Below, piece by piece: positions 1 through 5,890 of a DNA stretch of 9,507 bases. The position numbers were made by a program, and so were the translations under genes. The DNA is from an uncultured Bacilli bacterium (GTDB lineage: Bacteria; Bacillota_I; Bacilli_A; RF39; UBA660), in assembly GCA_934098445.1 (NCBI GenBank), contig CAKOOW010000043.1:1-9507 (forward strand), in the 5' to 3' direction. Numbering within the stretch: position 1 is the first letter of the stretch; each line of letters starts with the position of its first letter. Below the pieces are notes generated by a model. That model had not been told where the DNA came from. It saw only the letters and a program-made list of their open reading frames with translations, and searched no databases.

Positions 1-383
1 CCATCAGTATGCTCTACAGAACTACAAGTTATTGCCTCTTCTGATTTATATAATTTCCAAGCTACATCATCACTAAAATTTCCTAAGTCTGGTGTAATCT
101 TTATCGATGCATTAGCAGGTTTAGCATTTTCTGCTCCTATACCTCTTACTACTACTTCTTTTACCATCTTATGTCCAGGATAAGCTCCATCACTAGATAT
201 TTTACCTTGCATATCCATAACCGCACTAGTTATCCCTATAGTAGAAATATCTGTAGACTTATTTTCTTCATTACTAGTCCTAATATTAGCTAAGTAATAA
301 GAATAAGATACTCCTAGACCAATTAACCCCACTAAACAGATTGCTATAAAAATAAAAGCAAATTTCTTTTTATTAATTTCCAT
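1..383 (-). CDS. Partial membrane-anchored surface protein (N-terminus), possibly TasA/camelysin-like
   Basis: The reading frame is open from an ATG at 383 to the left edge, giving 127 complete codons. The start is supported by an AGAGGA Shine-Dalgarno about 7 bases upstream. The protein begins with a short Lys-rich stretch (MEINKKK), then a hydrophobic segment at about residues 8-30, so it is a signal peptide or membrane anchor, with SYSYYLANI directly after it. The visible ectodomain is Ser/Thr/Asn-rich and contains YPGHKMVKEVVV at about 68-79. A short hydrophobic leader followed by an aromatic 'YxYY' motif and a later 'PG...K.V.V' strand is reminiscent of TasA/camelysin-type secreted fibre proteins of Bacillota. 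That resemblance is inference and the C-terminal part is missing. The gene points away from the pilin-like operon on the same strand and has its own candidate promoter, so it is probably a separate unit of the same surface locus. Confidence 0.75.
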   Translation of the reverse strand, partial: MEINKKKFAFIFIAICLVGLIGLGVSYSYYLANIRTSNEENKSTDISTIGITSAVMDMQGKISSDGAYPGHKMVKEVVVRGIGAENAKPANASIKITPDLGNFSDDVAWKLYKSEEAITCSSVEHTD

Positions 384-435
384 ACAATTTCCTCTACTTC
401 TATTATTTCCCGTTAAAAATAAATAATACTAAGAA

Positions 436-464
436 TGTATAAAAAAACCAGAAACCATTGTCTT
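436..464 (-). promoter_or_regulatory. Candidate sigma-A-type promoter for the left-edge gene
   Basis: On the minus strand AAGACA (464-459) and TATACA (441-436) are separated by exactly 17 bases, about 50 bases upstream of the ATG at 383. The -10 and -35 boxes each match four or five of the six consensus bases. Palindrome copy 1 lies only a few bases upstream of the -35 box, where an activator or repressor could act. Confidence 0.4.
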
Positions 465-467
465 TTT

Positions 468-508
468 ACCGAATTTTCTATTCATAGTGTTGAAAACTCT
501 ATGAAAAT
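468..508 (+). repeat. Palindromic repeat element, copy 1
   Basis: An inverted repeat has half-sites TTCATAGTGTT (481-491) and AACTCTATGAA (495-505) around a 3-base centre, with a single T/T mismatch. It is preceded by ACCGAA at 468 and followed by AAAT. The same arrangement recurs in the same orientation at 732-773. This copy sits just upstream of the candidate -35 box of the left-edge gene, so an operator role is possible; a hairpin in an RNA is the alternative. Confidence 0.6.
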
Positions 509-513
509 ATACA

Positions 514-609
514 GTGAATACTGGCTTCAAATGCCATATTGACTATAATTTTGACTAGAATAAAATAAATTTTCTGACTAAACAAAAGTCTTTTAAGACC
601 AGTATTCAC
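514..609. repeat. 11-bp inverted repeat enclosing a 74-base loop
   Basis: GTGAATACTGG at 514-524 is the exact reverse complement of CCAGTATTCAC at 599-609. With a one-base bulge and one mismatch the pairing extends inward through CTT/AAG and AAA/TTT. The enclosed sequence carries a smaller GACT/AGTC pairing (576-579 with 587-590 approximately). In such AT-rich DNA the 11-bp match is longer than expected for neighbouring chance arms. It could be a structured RNA or a remnant of a small non-autonomous element. No ORF or known RNA family is recognised. Confidence 0.4.
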
Positions 610-648
610 CTAAGCTTAAAGTCCCATTAGTTGACTAGAAATTTGACT
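539..648 (+). repeat. Two pairs of TTGACT direct repeats
   Basis: TTGACT occurs at 539-544 and 551-556, and again at 631-636 and 643-648. Within each pair the copies start 12 bases apart, and the bases between are A/T-rich and similar. Tandem hexamers about one helical turn apart are typical of sites for OmpR-family response regulators. Chance is also plausible in this sequence, and no obvious promoter sits at the usual distance downstream. Confidence 0.25.
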
Positions 649-679
649 TAAAAAAACTTTTAAAAATCTTATTTTAGAG

Positions 680-708
680 TTTAAAATAGCCTATTTACGT
701 GTTATAAT
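680..708 (+). promoter_or_regulatory. Strong forward promoter in the intergenic region
   Basis: TTTAAA (680-685) is followed after exactly 17 bases by a perfect TATAAT (703-708). A TGT directly before the -10 box forms an extended -10 element. There is no protein gene downstream on the plus strand before 7815, and a strong hairpin terminator lies at 817-860. The promoter is therefore read as driving a short non-coding transcript starting near 715. Confidence 0.5.
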
Positions 709-714
709 TTTAAT

Positions 715-852
715 ATAGGTTAAAAATAAAGACCGAAAAATCGTATTCATAGAGTTTTCAACTCTATGAAAATGACCTCAACTATACTAGTATTTCCCTA
801 TATTTAAGATATTATACTTATTAAAAAACTGATAGATTTCTCTATCAGTTTT
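715..852 (+). ncRNA. Candidate small RNA of about 140 nt
   Basis: The call rests on context: a near-consensus extended -10 promoter upstream (680-708), no open reading frame of useful length, and a 20-bp terminator hairpin with a run of six U on this strand (849-854). The transcript would contain a small CGA/TCG hairpin at 734-743, an 11-bp perfect hairpin at 746-770, and the terminator. Its 3' end overlaps the stop-codon end of the convergent operon gene. It matches no RNA family I recognise. The exact start is inferred from the -10 position and the end from the U-run. Confidence 0.35.
732..773 (+). repeat. Palindromic repeat element, copy 2
   Basis: Half-sites TTCATAGAGTT (746-756) and AACTCTATGAA (760-770) are perfect inverted repeats around TTC. 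The element is preceded by ACCGAA at 732 and followed by AAAT, exactly as in copy 1 at 468-508. The two copies differ mainly at the centre and in the A/T bases after ACCGAA. This copy lies inside the predicted small RNA. Confidence 0.65.
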
Positions 853-860
853 TTAATAAG
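817..860 (-). terminator. Terminator of the pilin-like operon, 20-bp perfect stem, bidirectional
   Basis: Bases 817-836 and 841-860 are perfect reverse complements, giving an uninterrupted 20-bp stem with a four-base loop. The loop reads GAAA on the minus-strand RNA, a GNRA tetraloop. The outer stem supplies A-runs and U-runs on both strands, so it can end the operon from the right and the candidate small RNA from the left. The TAA stop of the operon's last gene (855-853) lies inside the stem. Confidence 0.85.
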
Positions 861-1980
861 CAATCATATAAGGATTAGTCTCTGAACCATCCCCACTAAC
901 TATTTTTAAATTACCATCTATATATAATACTGGTACTACTTCATACTCTATAGTAGGATATACGGGATTAATAGACTTACTCTTTAAGACTCTATAAACA
1001 GTAGTATTATCTAGACTAGAAACATTCATTAACCACATCCCATTATTAATATTTATATAAGAATTACTATCACATTCATTAAAATTTAAGATATTCTTAT
1101 CCGTACAACTACTACCCATAGATAAAACATAATCTCTTATATTAGGAAGCCCTACTAAAAGATTAAGAGATAATCCTGTATACTCATTTCTACTAAAGTC
1201 TATAGCACTCTTATTAATATTAGAATCCTTAGAAACTTTATAATCTTTAGGTATTATCATCTTCCTAGTCTCATCATTCTTAATCCCATAATTAGTAAAA
1301 TCTAAATAATGAATATTATTATCTTTATCTATATATTGATAATTATTATGACTATTATAGTATCCTGCCCCTAATAAATTATATAAACTACTATTTTCAA
1401 AAGATAATCCTTCTTCTTTTACCCCATTCCAAGAGAACTTATTAAGTACTAGATTACTACTCTTATCTAAGACCTCTAAATTACTACTCTTTAGAATTTT
1501 AATATATCTATTATCATTATCCTCTTCTGTAGTTATTATCTTCCATACTTCACAAGTATTCTTATCTCTATAATCACTACAATTAAAATAGATATTATTT
1601 TTAGCAGTATCACCATAGTAATAAGAATTACCATTATTATCTCTAGTTATCTTATTACTATCTTTAATCGAATCATTACTATATCCTAGGATATTTATAT
1701 AATCATACATATTCGCTTCAAAGAATAACTTACAAGTACTATCAGTCTTTAGATTATTAGTAGTATAAGTAAGTTCTTTTTCATCATAAGATATTTCTAC
1801 TCCATTAGTACAATCATAACTAACTAAGTTTTTTCCTGGTACACTAACTTTATTATCATTTATATAGTATTCATAGAGTACTATAGGAGTCTTATTTAAA
1901 AAGCGGGTTATAAGTCCTATTAATATTAGGGTAAGAAGGCTAACAATAACTATAAGCCCAATATATTTCTTCTTCTTCAT
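853..1980 (-). CDS. Membrane-anchored extracellular protein, second gene of pilin-like operon
   Basis: This encodes 375 residues starting MKKKKYIGL. The ATG at 1980 is chosen over an in-frame one at 1995 because the latter sits inside the GGAGGG Shine-Dalgarno, and the chosen ATG overlaps the upstream stop (TAATG). A Lys-rich N-terminus and one hydrophobic helix at about 8-27 predict an uncleaved anchor with the rest outside the cell. The ectodomain is Asn/Ser/Tyr-rich and has six Cys. It includes NIYFNCSDY and CEVWKI near residues 130-150 and ends in EVVPVLYIDGNLKIVSG then NPY. This layout ('Y.NC...CE.WRI...LN..YY...VRPVLYL...KI..G.G...PY') is one I recognise from many surface proteins of gut Bacillota, distantly like DUF6273-type domains. 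Its function is unknown. Translational coupling to the prepilin-like gene suggests the two proteins work together. Confidence 0.85.
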   Translation of the reverse strand: MKKKKYIGLIVIVSLLTLILIGLITRFLNKTPIVLYEYYINDNKVSVPGKNLVSYDCTNGVEISYDEKELTYTTNNLKTDSTCKLFFEANMYDYINILGYSNDSIKDSNKITRDNNGNSYYYGDTAKNNIYFNCSDYRDKNTCEVWKIITTEEDNDNRYIKILKSSNLEVLDKSSNLVLNKFSWNGVKEEGLSFENSSLYNLLGAGYYNSHNNYQYIDKDNNIHYLDFTNYGIKNDETRKMIIPKDYKVSKDSNINKSAIDFSRNEYTGLSLNLLVGLPNIRDYVLSMGSSCTDKNILNFNECDSNSYININNGMWLMNVSSLDNTTVYRVLKSKSINPVYPTIEYEVVPVLYIDGNLKIVSGDGSETNPYMIAY

Positions 1981-4640
1981 TATTTTGCCCTCCATTTATT
2001 AGAACCCGTGGTATAAGTATCACAATCTTCATGAGTATCAGACTTATCACATTTACTACTACCTTCACTACATGAATGCCATTCACACTTATCTTCATAA
2101 CCCTCACTGCAGCTTCCATTAGTATCAGCACAAGAGTTACTACCACTACTACAATCAGTCTTACTTAAATGGTCATCTTCACAATCAGTTTCTTCTCTTT
2201 CCGATTCATATTTTTCAAAAGTTCTGGCTGCAGAAGAAGAATTACCAGCATTATCAGTACAAATTCCCGTTAAATCCTTAGTAGGAAGACTTCCCCAACC
2301 ATAATTATAACTATTACCCGATGAAGAAGAATTTAAATCATATAATTCTCCTGATTGATCATTTATTTTATAGCTAGCTGGACCACTAACTGAATCACTA
2401 CAAGTTAATCTAGCATTATTAGTCGATAAATATGGTTCTGAGGTTGGTCCCGTAACTTTTTCTGTACTAATATAAGAATCATTAACGGTCTTTAAATAAT
2501 TGGCTAAATTAGTGGAATTAGCATAATTATTTTTAGTCCACTCCTCACAAGTAATCTCTGTCGTTTGATTTTGATTACCAGGCCACCAGTAATAACCACC
2601 AGGATTAGAGCAAATACTAGCACCGGTAGAAGTAGATGCACATGTTCCATATCTAGCTTTAAATTCAACAGTATAGTAACACTTAGTACCAGCATCCATA
2701 GCTAAAGAAGCTTTTGGGGCCGATGCATCTCTTCTAAATTTAACACTACAAGTACCAGTTAATCCCGCTTCATTAGTAACTGTTCCTGATACCTCTACTC
2801 CTTTAGTATCATAATTAACTACATAAGTACCATTATTTGAAGTACCCTTTGGGGTTTTCATTGTTTTACCTGTAATAAAACTACCAGAAGTATTCATCGT
2901 CACATTAACATTACCGGTATACCAAATATTACTAGTAACACATTCCATACTATTCATCATACAAAGAGTAGCGCCAATACCAAACCAATTATTAGTTAAA
3001 TTTTTTAAACAAGCACTATATTTTTCAGTATTAAGAGAACACTTTGTATCACCATAACCATTAGTCGGTCCATTAACTGCTAAACTACAAGTAGGAGGGG
3101 TCTTAACAATCTTTACAACCTTACTAATCTTAGTAACATTACCTGCCTTATCTTTAGCATACCCATAATAAGTTGTCCCATTAGTCTCATTAGTAACCTT
3201 TACCGATGTTTTACCATTGTAATCAGGATTACTATTAGCACTTAAACCAATACCATCCATTCCACTTAAAGAATCACTACACTTTAAAGTTAATGTTACA
3301 TCTGAAAGATACCAACCATTCTTCCCCGCCGTTCCACTAGCAACAATAGAACAACTAGGAGCTGTTTTATCCACAAAAGCTGTTACTTTTTTACTACATT
3401 TTGTTACATTTCCAACATTATCAACCGCATCCCAAGAAAAATCACTAAATTTTCCTTCTTCACTAATACTACCCGTCTTCGGACTATAAGCACAACCAGT
3501 TCCTACTCCTTGAACACAACCATAAGTAAAAGTATAATCATGATTAATCCAAGTCGTATTATCTACTGGCTCTAAACAAACCGCCTTATCATAAGTAACA
3601 TTATTAACATTAATAGCTACTGGTTCTTTAGAAATATTCCCAGCCGCATCAATCACATAACCATAATAAGTCCCATTTTCATTTACTCTTGTATAATTAT
3701 TTTCAACAGTTATATTAAATTCATCTTTAGTAGGCACCATCGTACTATCTTTAGTTAAATAATACCCATATACCCCTTCATTAGAAGTATACCCTACTCC
3801 AGAACCATTTCCATCTGAACCATTAAAACTAATAGTCTTATAATTATTATTATCATCAAGTTTCTCATAACTCTGATTAGTATCTAACGTTACTGTAGGA
3901 CTTTCCTTATCTATCTTAACAATAACTTTCTTATTTAATAACCCTTCTTCTGTTTCTACTTTCACATATATAGTAGTATTTAATAATAAAGATGATGACA
4001 CTCTAAAGATATTAGCATAATCATCAACATCTGTATTAACTATATCAGCAAGATTAATATTTTCTTTAGGATACTCTATTCCACTAAATTCCCAAGTAAT
4101 CTTCTTTAAAGAACCACCAATACTATTAGGATCAACAAATAAATAAACATCTTTATTAGTCCATTTAGAATCACTATTCTTCCCAATAGCCTCATAATTA
4201 ATAATCCTATTATTCTCCCCCTCATATAGATAAACATCTATCTTATCACTAATATTATCTAGATTAGCAATCTCACAAGAAGTATCCTCATCTATAGATA
4301 TATTATAATCATCAGTACTTCTTTCAATACTAACTTTATAACAGTCTAAAAAACCTCCTAAAGGATTACTTATTCTTTCATTATTATCACTAGTATTCTC
4401 ACTATCTAAATAACCCTCATTAATTAATTTAGCTACACTAATAGTCTCAGAAACAACATCATTATCACTAGCATACTCCCCAGCTTTCATCTTAATTAAA
4501 TCTAACTTGCTATCAAGTGTTCTCTTCTTTACACTATTACTAATCCCATTATAACTAGCAGTGGCAATCGTTGATAAGATTCCAATAAGTACTATGACCG
4601 CTAATAACTCTGGAATTGTAAATCCCTTGTCTTTATTCAT
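1980..4640 (-). CDS. Large type IV prepilin-like adhesin with Ig-like repeats and Cys-rich tail
   Basis: This encodes 886 residues. The ATG at 4640 has AGGAGAT just upstream; a longer TTG-started frame (4679) has no such site and overlaps the promoter. The N-terminus MNKDKG/FTIPELL is a classic class III prepilin signal: cleavage after Gly6, Phe7, Glu at +5, then a hydrophobic helix at about 7-28. A pseudopilin-like region follows to about 125. About five Ig-like repeats then run from about 245 to 805. They open with KxxPxC-type strands (IDKESPTV 243-250, DKTAPSC 424-430, KTPPTC 513-518, ASAPKAS 639-645) and close with D.AGN motifs (about 331-335, 407-412, 497-501, 797-800). The tail (820-873) has eight Cys, and the protein has 28 Cys in all. 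Usual pilins are 130-200 residues, so this is more likely a minor pilin carrying an adhesive stalk than a major subunit. Assembly genes are not in the window. Confidence 0.88.
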   Translation of the reverse strand: MNKDKGFTIPELLAVIVLIGILSTIATASYNGISNSVKKRTLDSKLDLIKMKAGEYASDNDVVSETISVAKLINEGYLDSENTSDNNERISNPLGGFLDCYKVSIERSTDDYNISIDEDTSCEIANLDNISDKIDVYLYEGENNRIINYEAIGKNSDSKWTNKDVYLFVDPNSIGGSLKKITWEFSGIEYPKENINLADIVNTDVDDYANIFRVSSSLLLNTTIYVKVETEEGLLNKKVIVKIDKESPTVTLDTNQSYEKLDDNNNYKTISFNGSDGNGSGVGYTSNEGVYGYYLTKDSTMVPTKDEFNITVENNYTRVNENGTYYGYVIDAAGNISKEPVAINVNNVTYDKAVCLEPVDNTTWINHDYTFTYGCVQGVGTGCAYSPKTGSISEEGKFSDFSWDAVDNVGNVTKCSKKVTAFVDKTAPSCSIVASGTAGKNGWYLSDVTLTLKCSDSLSGMDGIGLSANSNPDYNGKTSVKVTNETNGTTYYGYAKDKAGNVTKISKVVKIVKTPPTCSLAVNGPTNGYGDTKCSLNTEKYSACLKNLTNNWFGIGATLCMMNSMECVTSNIWYTGNVNVTMNTSGSFITGKTMKTPKGTSNNGTYVVNYDTKGVEVSGTVTNEAGLTGTCSVKFRRDASAPKASLAMDAGTKCYYTVEFKARYGTCASTSTGASICSNPGGYYWWPGNQNQTTEITCEEWTKNNYANSTNLANYLKTVNDSYISTEKVTGPTSEPYLSTNNARLTCSDSVSGPASYKINDQSGELYDLNSSSSGNSYNYGWGSLPTKDLTGICTDNAGNSSSAARTFEKYESEREETDCEDDHLSKTDCSSGSNSCADTNGSCSEGYEDKCEWHSCSEGSSKCDKSDTHEDCDTYTTGSNKWRAK

Positions 4641-4667
4641 AACATCTCCTATACTCTCTATATTTAG

Positions 4668-4696
4668 AGTATATACCAAACTAAATCTAAGAACAA
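4668..4696 (-). promoter_or_regulatory. Promoter of the pilin-like operon
   Basis: On the minus strand TTGTTC (4696-4691) and TATACT (4673-4668) are separated by exactly 17 bases. The expected start of transcription is about 20 bases before the prepilin ATG at 4640, leaving a short leader with the AGGAGAT ribosome site. The -10 box matches five of six consensus bases and the -35 box only three. Confidence 0.55.
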
Positions 4697-4706
4697 TACT
4701 AAATCA

Positions 4707-4745
4707 TCAAAAAAGACCTACTAGAATAGTATCTAATAAGTCTTT
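4707..4745 (-). terminator. Terminator of the Rpn-type gene
   Basis: On the minus strand AAAGACTTATTAGA (4745-4732) pairs with TCTAGTAGGTCTTT (4725-4712) over 14 bp with two G-U pairs and a six-base loop, followed by a U-run to about 4709. It lies 17 bases after the stop codon at 4762 and separates this gene from the pilin-like operon promoter. Confidence 0.8.
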
Positions 4746-4761
4746 ATACCCTACTTCAGAA

Positions 4762-5658
4762 TTATTTTAAAGAATTTATTTTTTCTTTAGATAAACCAGT
4801 CATTTCAGCAATATAGTCAATAGATGCATCAGTACTTAACATCTTTTTAGCAATCTCAATAGCTTTATTATCAGAACCAATGGCTTTTCCTTCATCAATA
4901 CCAATCTTTAAGCCATCTTCTTTAGCTTTTAATTTATCAGTCTCAAAGACTTTCATAAACTCAGCTTGTTGGTCTAAGAATTTTAAATTATCAATATTAC
5001 TTGAATACTTTTCCATATAACTAACCACATCCTTTAAGATTGGATTATCACCCGCAAGTTTTCTTGCTTCTTTAATACTTTCACACAAGAAAATTCCTAA
5101 AGCTCTTCTTAACCAATCACTTATATTCTTATTATAAGGATCTTTCTCATATTTATCAAGAGCCACATGAATTATTTGCGGTGTACCTGGTAATACTTCT
5201 CTAGTCTCTGGATCAGTCATTGTAAATACATTAATAATATTCTTATTAAATGATAATGGTAATAAATCTAGATTAATCTGATAAACCTTAACGGGATTAT
5301 AAGTCTTACCTATCTCTTGTCTATTTAATATTAAACGATAAGTATAATAAGTATTCTTTAAGTCTAAAGACTCTGACTTATAAGTATTAGCTTCAAAATT
5401 AATAAAATAACCATTATTAACCCGATTAACCCATAATAATAAATCAACAGTCATAGTCTTATCATCTTTATGATTACTATCTAACTCGGTATCTACAAAG
5501 AAACTATCCTTTAAAGCTTTAGGATTAATCCCTATTAAAGATGCTGCTAAATATTCAAAGAACTTCTTATTATGTTTAGCTAAACTTTTAAAGGGATGAT
5601 CTTTTATAGCACTTACTAAGTAATCGGGGTTATTTTTCTTTATCTCTTCATAACTCAT
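4762..5658 (-). CDS. Rpn family PD-(D/E)XK nuclease / putative transposase
   Basis: This encodes 298 residues. The start is well supported by AAAGGAG seven bases before the ATG. The order of features fits the Rpn/YhgA-like family (recombination-promoting nuclease; PDDEXK_2, often annotated 'PD-(D/E)XK nuclease family transposase'). There is an N-terminal helical region with HPFKSLAKHNKKFFEYL (21-37). Next come the catalytic strand with VDLLLWV (71-77, Asp72) and the strand YFINFEAN (84-91, Glu89). The tail holds GLKIGIDEGKAIG (249-261) and AEMTGLSKEKINSL (284-297), the characteristic helix-turn end of these proteins. Known Rpn members cut DNA and raise RecA-independent recombination; some act in phage defence. 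The third catalytic position is Asn91 where the family usually has Gln or Lys, so activity is uncertain. The gene is monocistronic, with its own leader element and terminator. Confidence 0.85.
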   Translation of the reverse strand: MSYEEIKKNNPDYLVSAIKDHPFKSLAKHNKKFFEYLAASLIGINPKALKDSFFVDTELDSNHKDDKTMTVDLLLWVNRVNNGYFINFEANTYKSESLDLKNTYYTYRLILNRQEIGKTYNPVKVYQINLDLLPLSFNKNIINVFTMTDPETREVLPGTPQIIHVALDKYEKDPYNKNISDWLRRALGIFLCESIKEARKLAGDNPILKDVVSYMEKYSSNIDNLKFLDQQAEFMKVFETDKLKAKEDGLKIGIDEGKAIGSDNKAIEIAKKMLSTDASIDYIAEMTGLSKEKINSLK

Positions 5659-5710
5659 TAGAAGTCTCCTTTCTAAGAGAATAAATACTACCCCAGAATA
5701 CTACTCTCTA

Positions 5711-5807
5711 CATATATATATTAGACAAAGACATTCGATTTTTTTCTTTTTTACTAAACTTTTTCAAAAAATGCTAAACTTTTTACTTATTTCCACTCCT
5801 AGATAAC
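5711..5807 (-). repeat. Conserved leader element, copy A, upstream of the Rpn-type gene
   Basis: On the minus strand this 97-bp stretch aligns over its whole length with 9249-9348 on the plus strand. Shared blocks in order are GTTATCTA, then GTG.AAA, TTTAGC, a T-run, TTTAG, GAAAAAAATCGAA, and GTCTAATATATATAT. By eye roughly three quarters of positions agree, with only one- to three-base indels. It lies between the gltX terminators and the Rpn-type start, ending about 55 bases before the ATG. It very likely contains the promoter of that gene, since no other convincing one is seen. It may be a regulatory region or the end of a mobile unit. Confidence 0.65.
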
Positions 5808-5817
5808 TATAATCATC

Positions 5818-5851
5818 AAAAATCATAACTCCTCTTAAGTTATGACTTTTT
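5818..5851 (-). terminator. Second hairpin terminator downstream of gltX
   Basis: On the minus strand AAAAGTCATAACT pairs with AGTTATGATTTTT over about 13 bp with one G-U pair and a seven-base loop, followed by U residues. The plus strand also ends in a U-run, so it can act in both directions. It backs up the hairpin that overlaps the gltX stop codon and shields the Rpn-type gene from read-through. Confidence 0.65.
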
Positions 5852-5859
5852 GTCTAAAT

Positions 5860-5890
5860 AAAAAAGATAGTCTTGGTTGGGACTATTTTT
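5860..5890 (-). terminator. Terminator of gltX overlapping its stop codon
   Basis: ATAGTC (5886-5881 on the minus strand) pairs with GACTAT (5872-5867) across an eight-base loop, and flanking A and U runs extend the stem. U residues follow. The TAG stop (5885-5883) lies inside the 5' arm of the stem. Confidence 0.75.

Noticed and set aside
468..773. CRISPR array or type II tracrRNA
   Set aside because: There are only two palindromic copies 264 bases apart, with no regular spacers, no cas gene in the window and no CRISPR repeat to pair with an anti-repeat. GTTAAAAATAAA near 718 resembles part of some tracrRNAs but is weak in such AT-rich DNA.
501..807. Two 13-residue ORFs beginning ATGAAAAT inside each palindrome (501-542 and 766-807)
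   Set aside because: They have equal length by coincidence, but neither has a ribosome site, the peptides are dissimilar, and such short frames are common by chance.
1940..2146. 68-codon minus-strand frame
   Set aside because: It lies in another frame across the junction of the two operon genes, has no ribosome site and its composition is typical of a shadow frame.
2504..2695. 63-codon minus-strand frame
   Set aside because: It is wholly inside the prepilin-like gene in another frame and is Leu/Val-rich as expected from out-of-frame reading.
4641..4679. Longer start (TTG) for the prepilin-like protein
   Set aside because: It would place 13 residues before the prepilin signal and overlap the -10 box. 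The ATG at 4640 has a good ribosome site and gives a canonical leader.
4561..4770. 69-codon plus-strand frame
   Set aside because: It is antisense to the prepilin start and the operon promoter, has no Shine-Dalgarno, and crosses a terminator.
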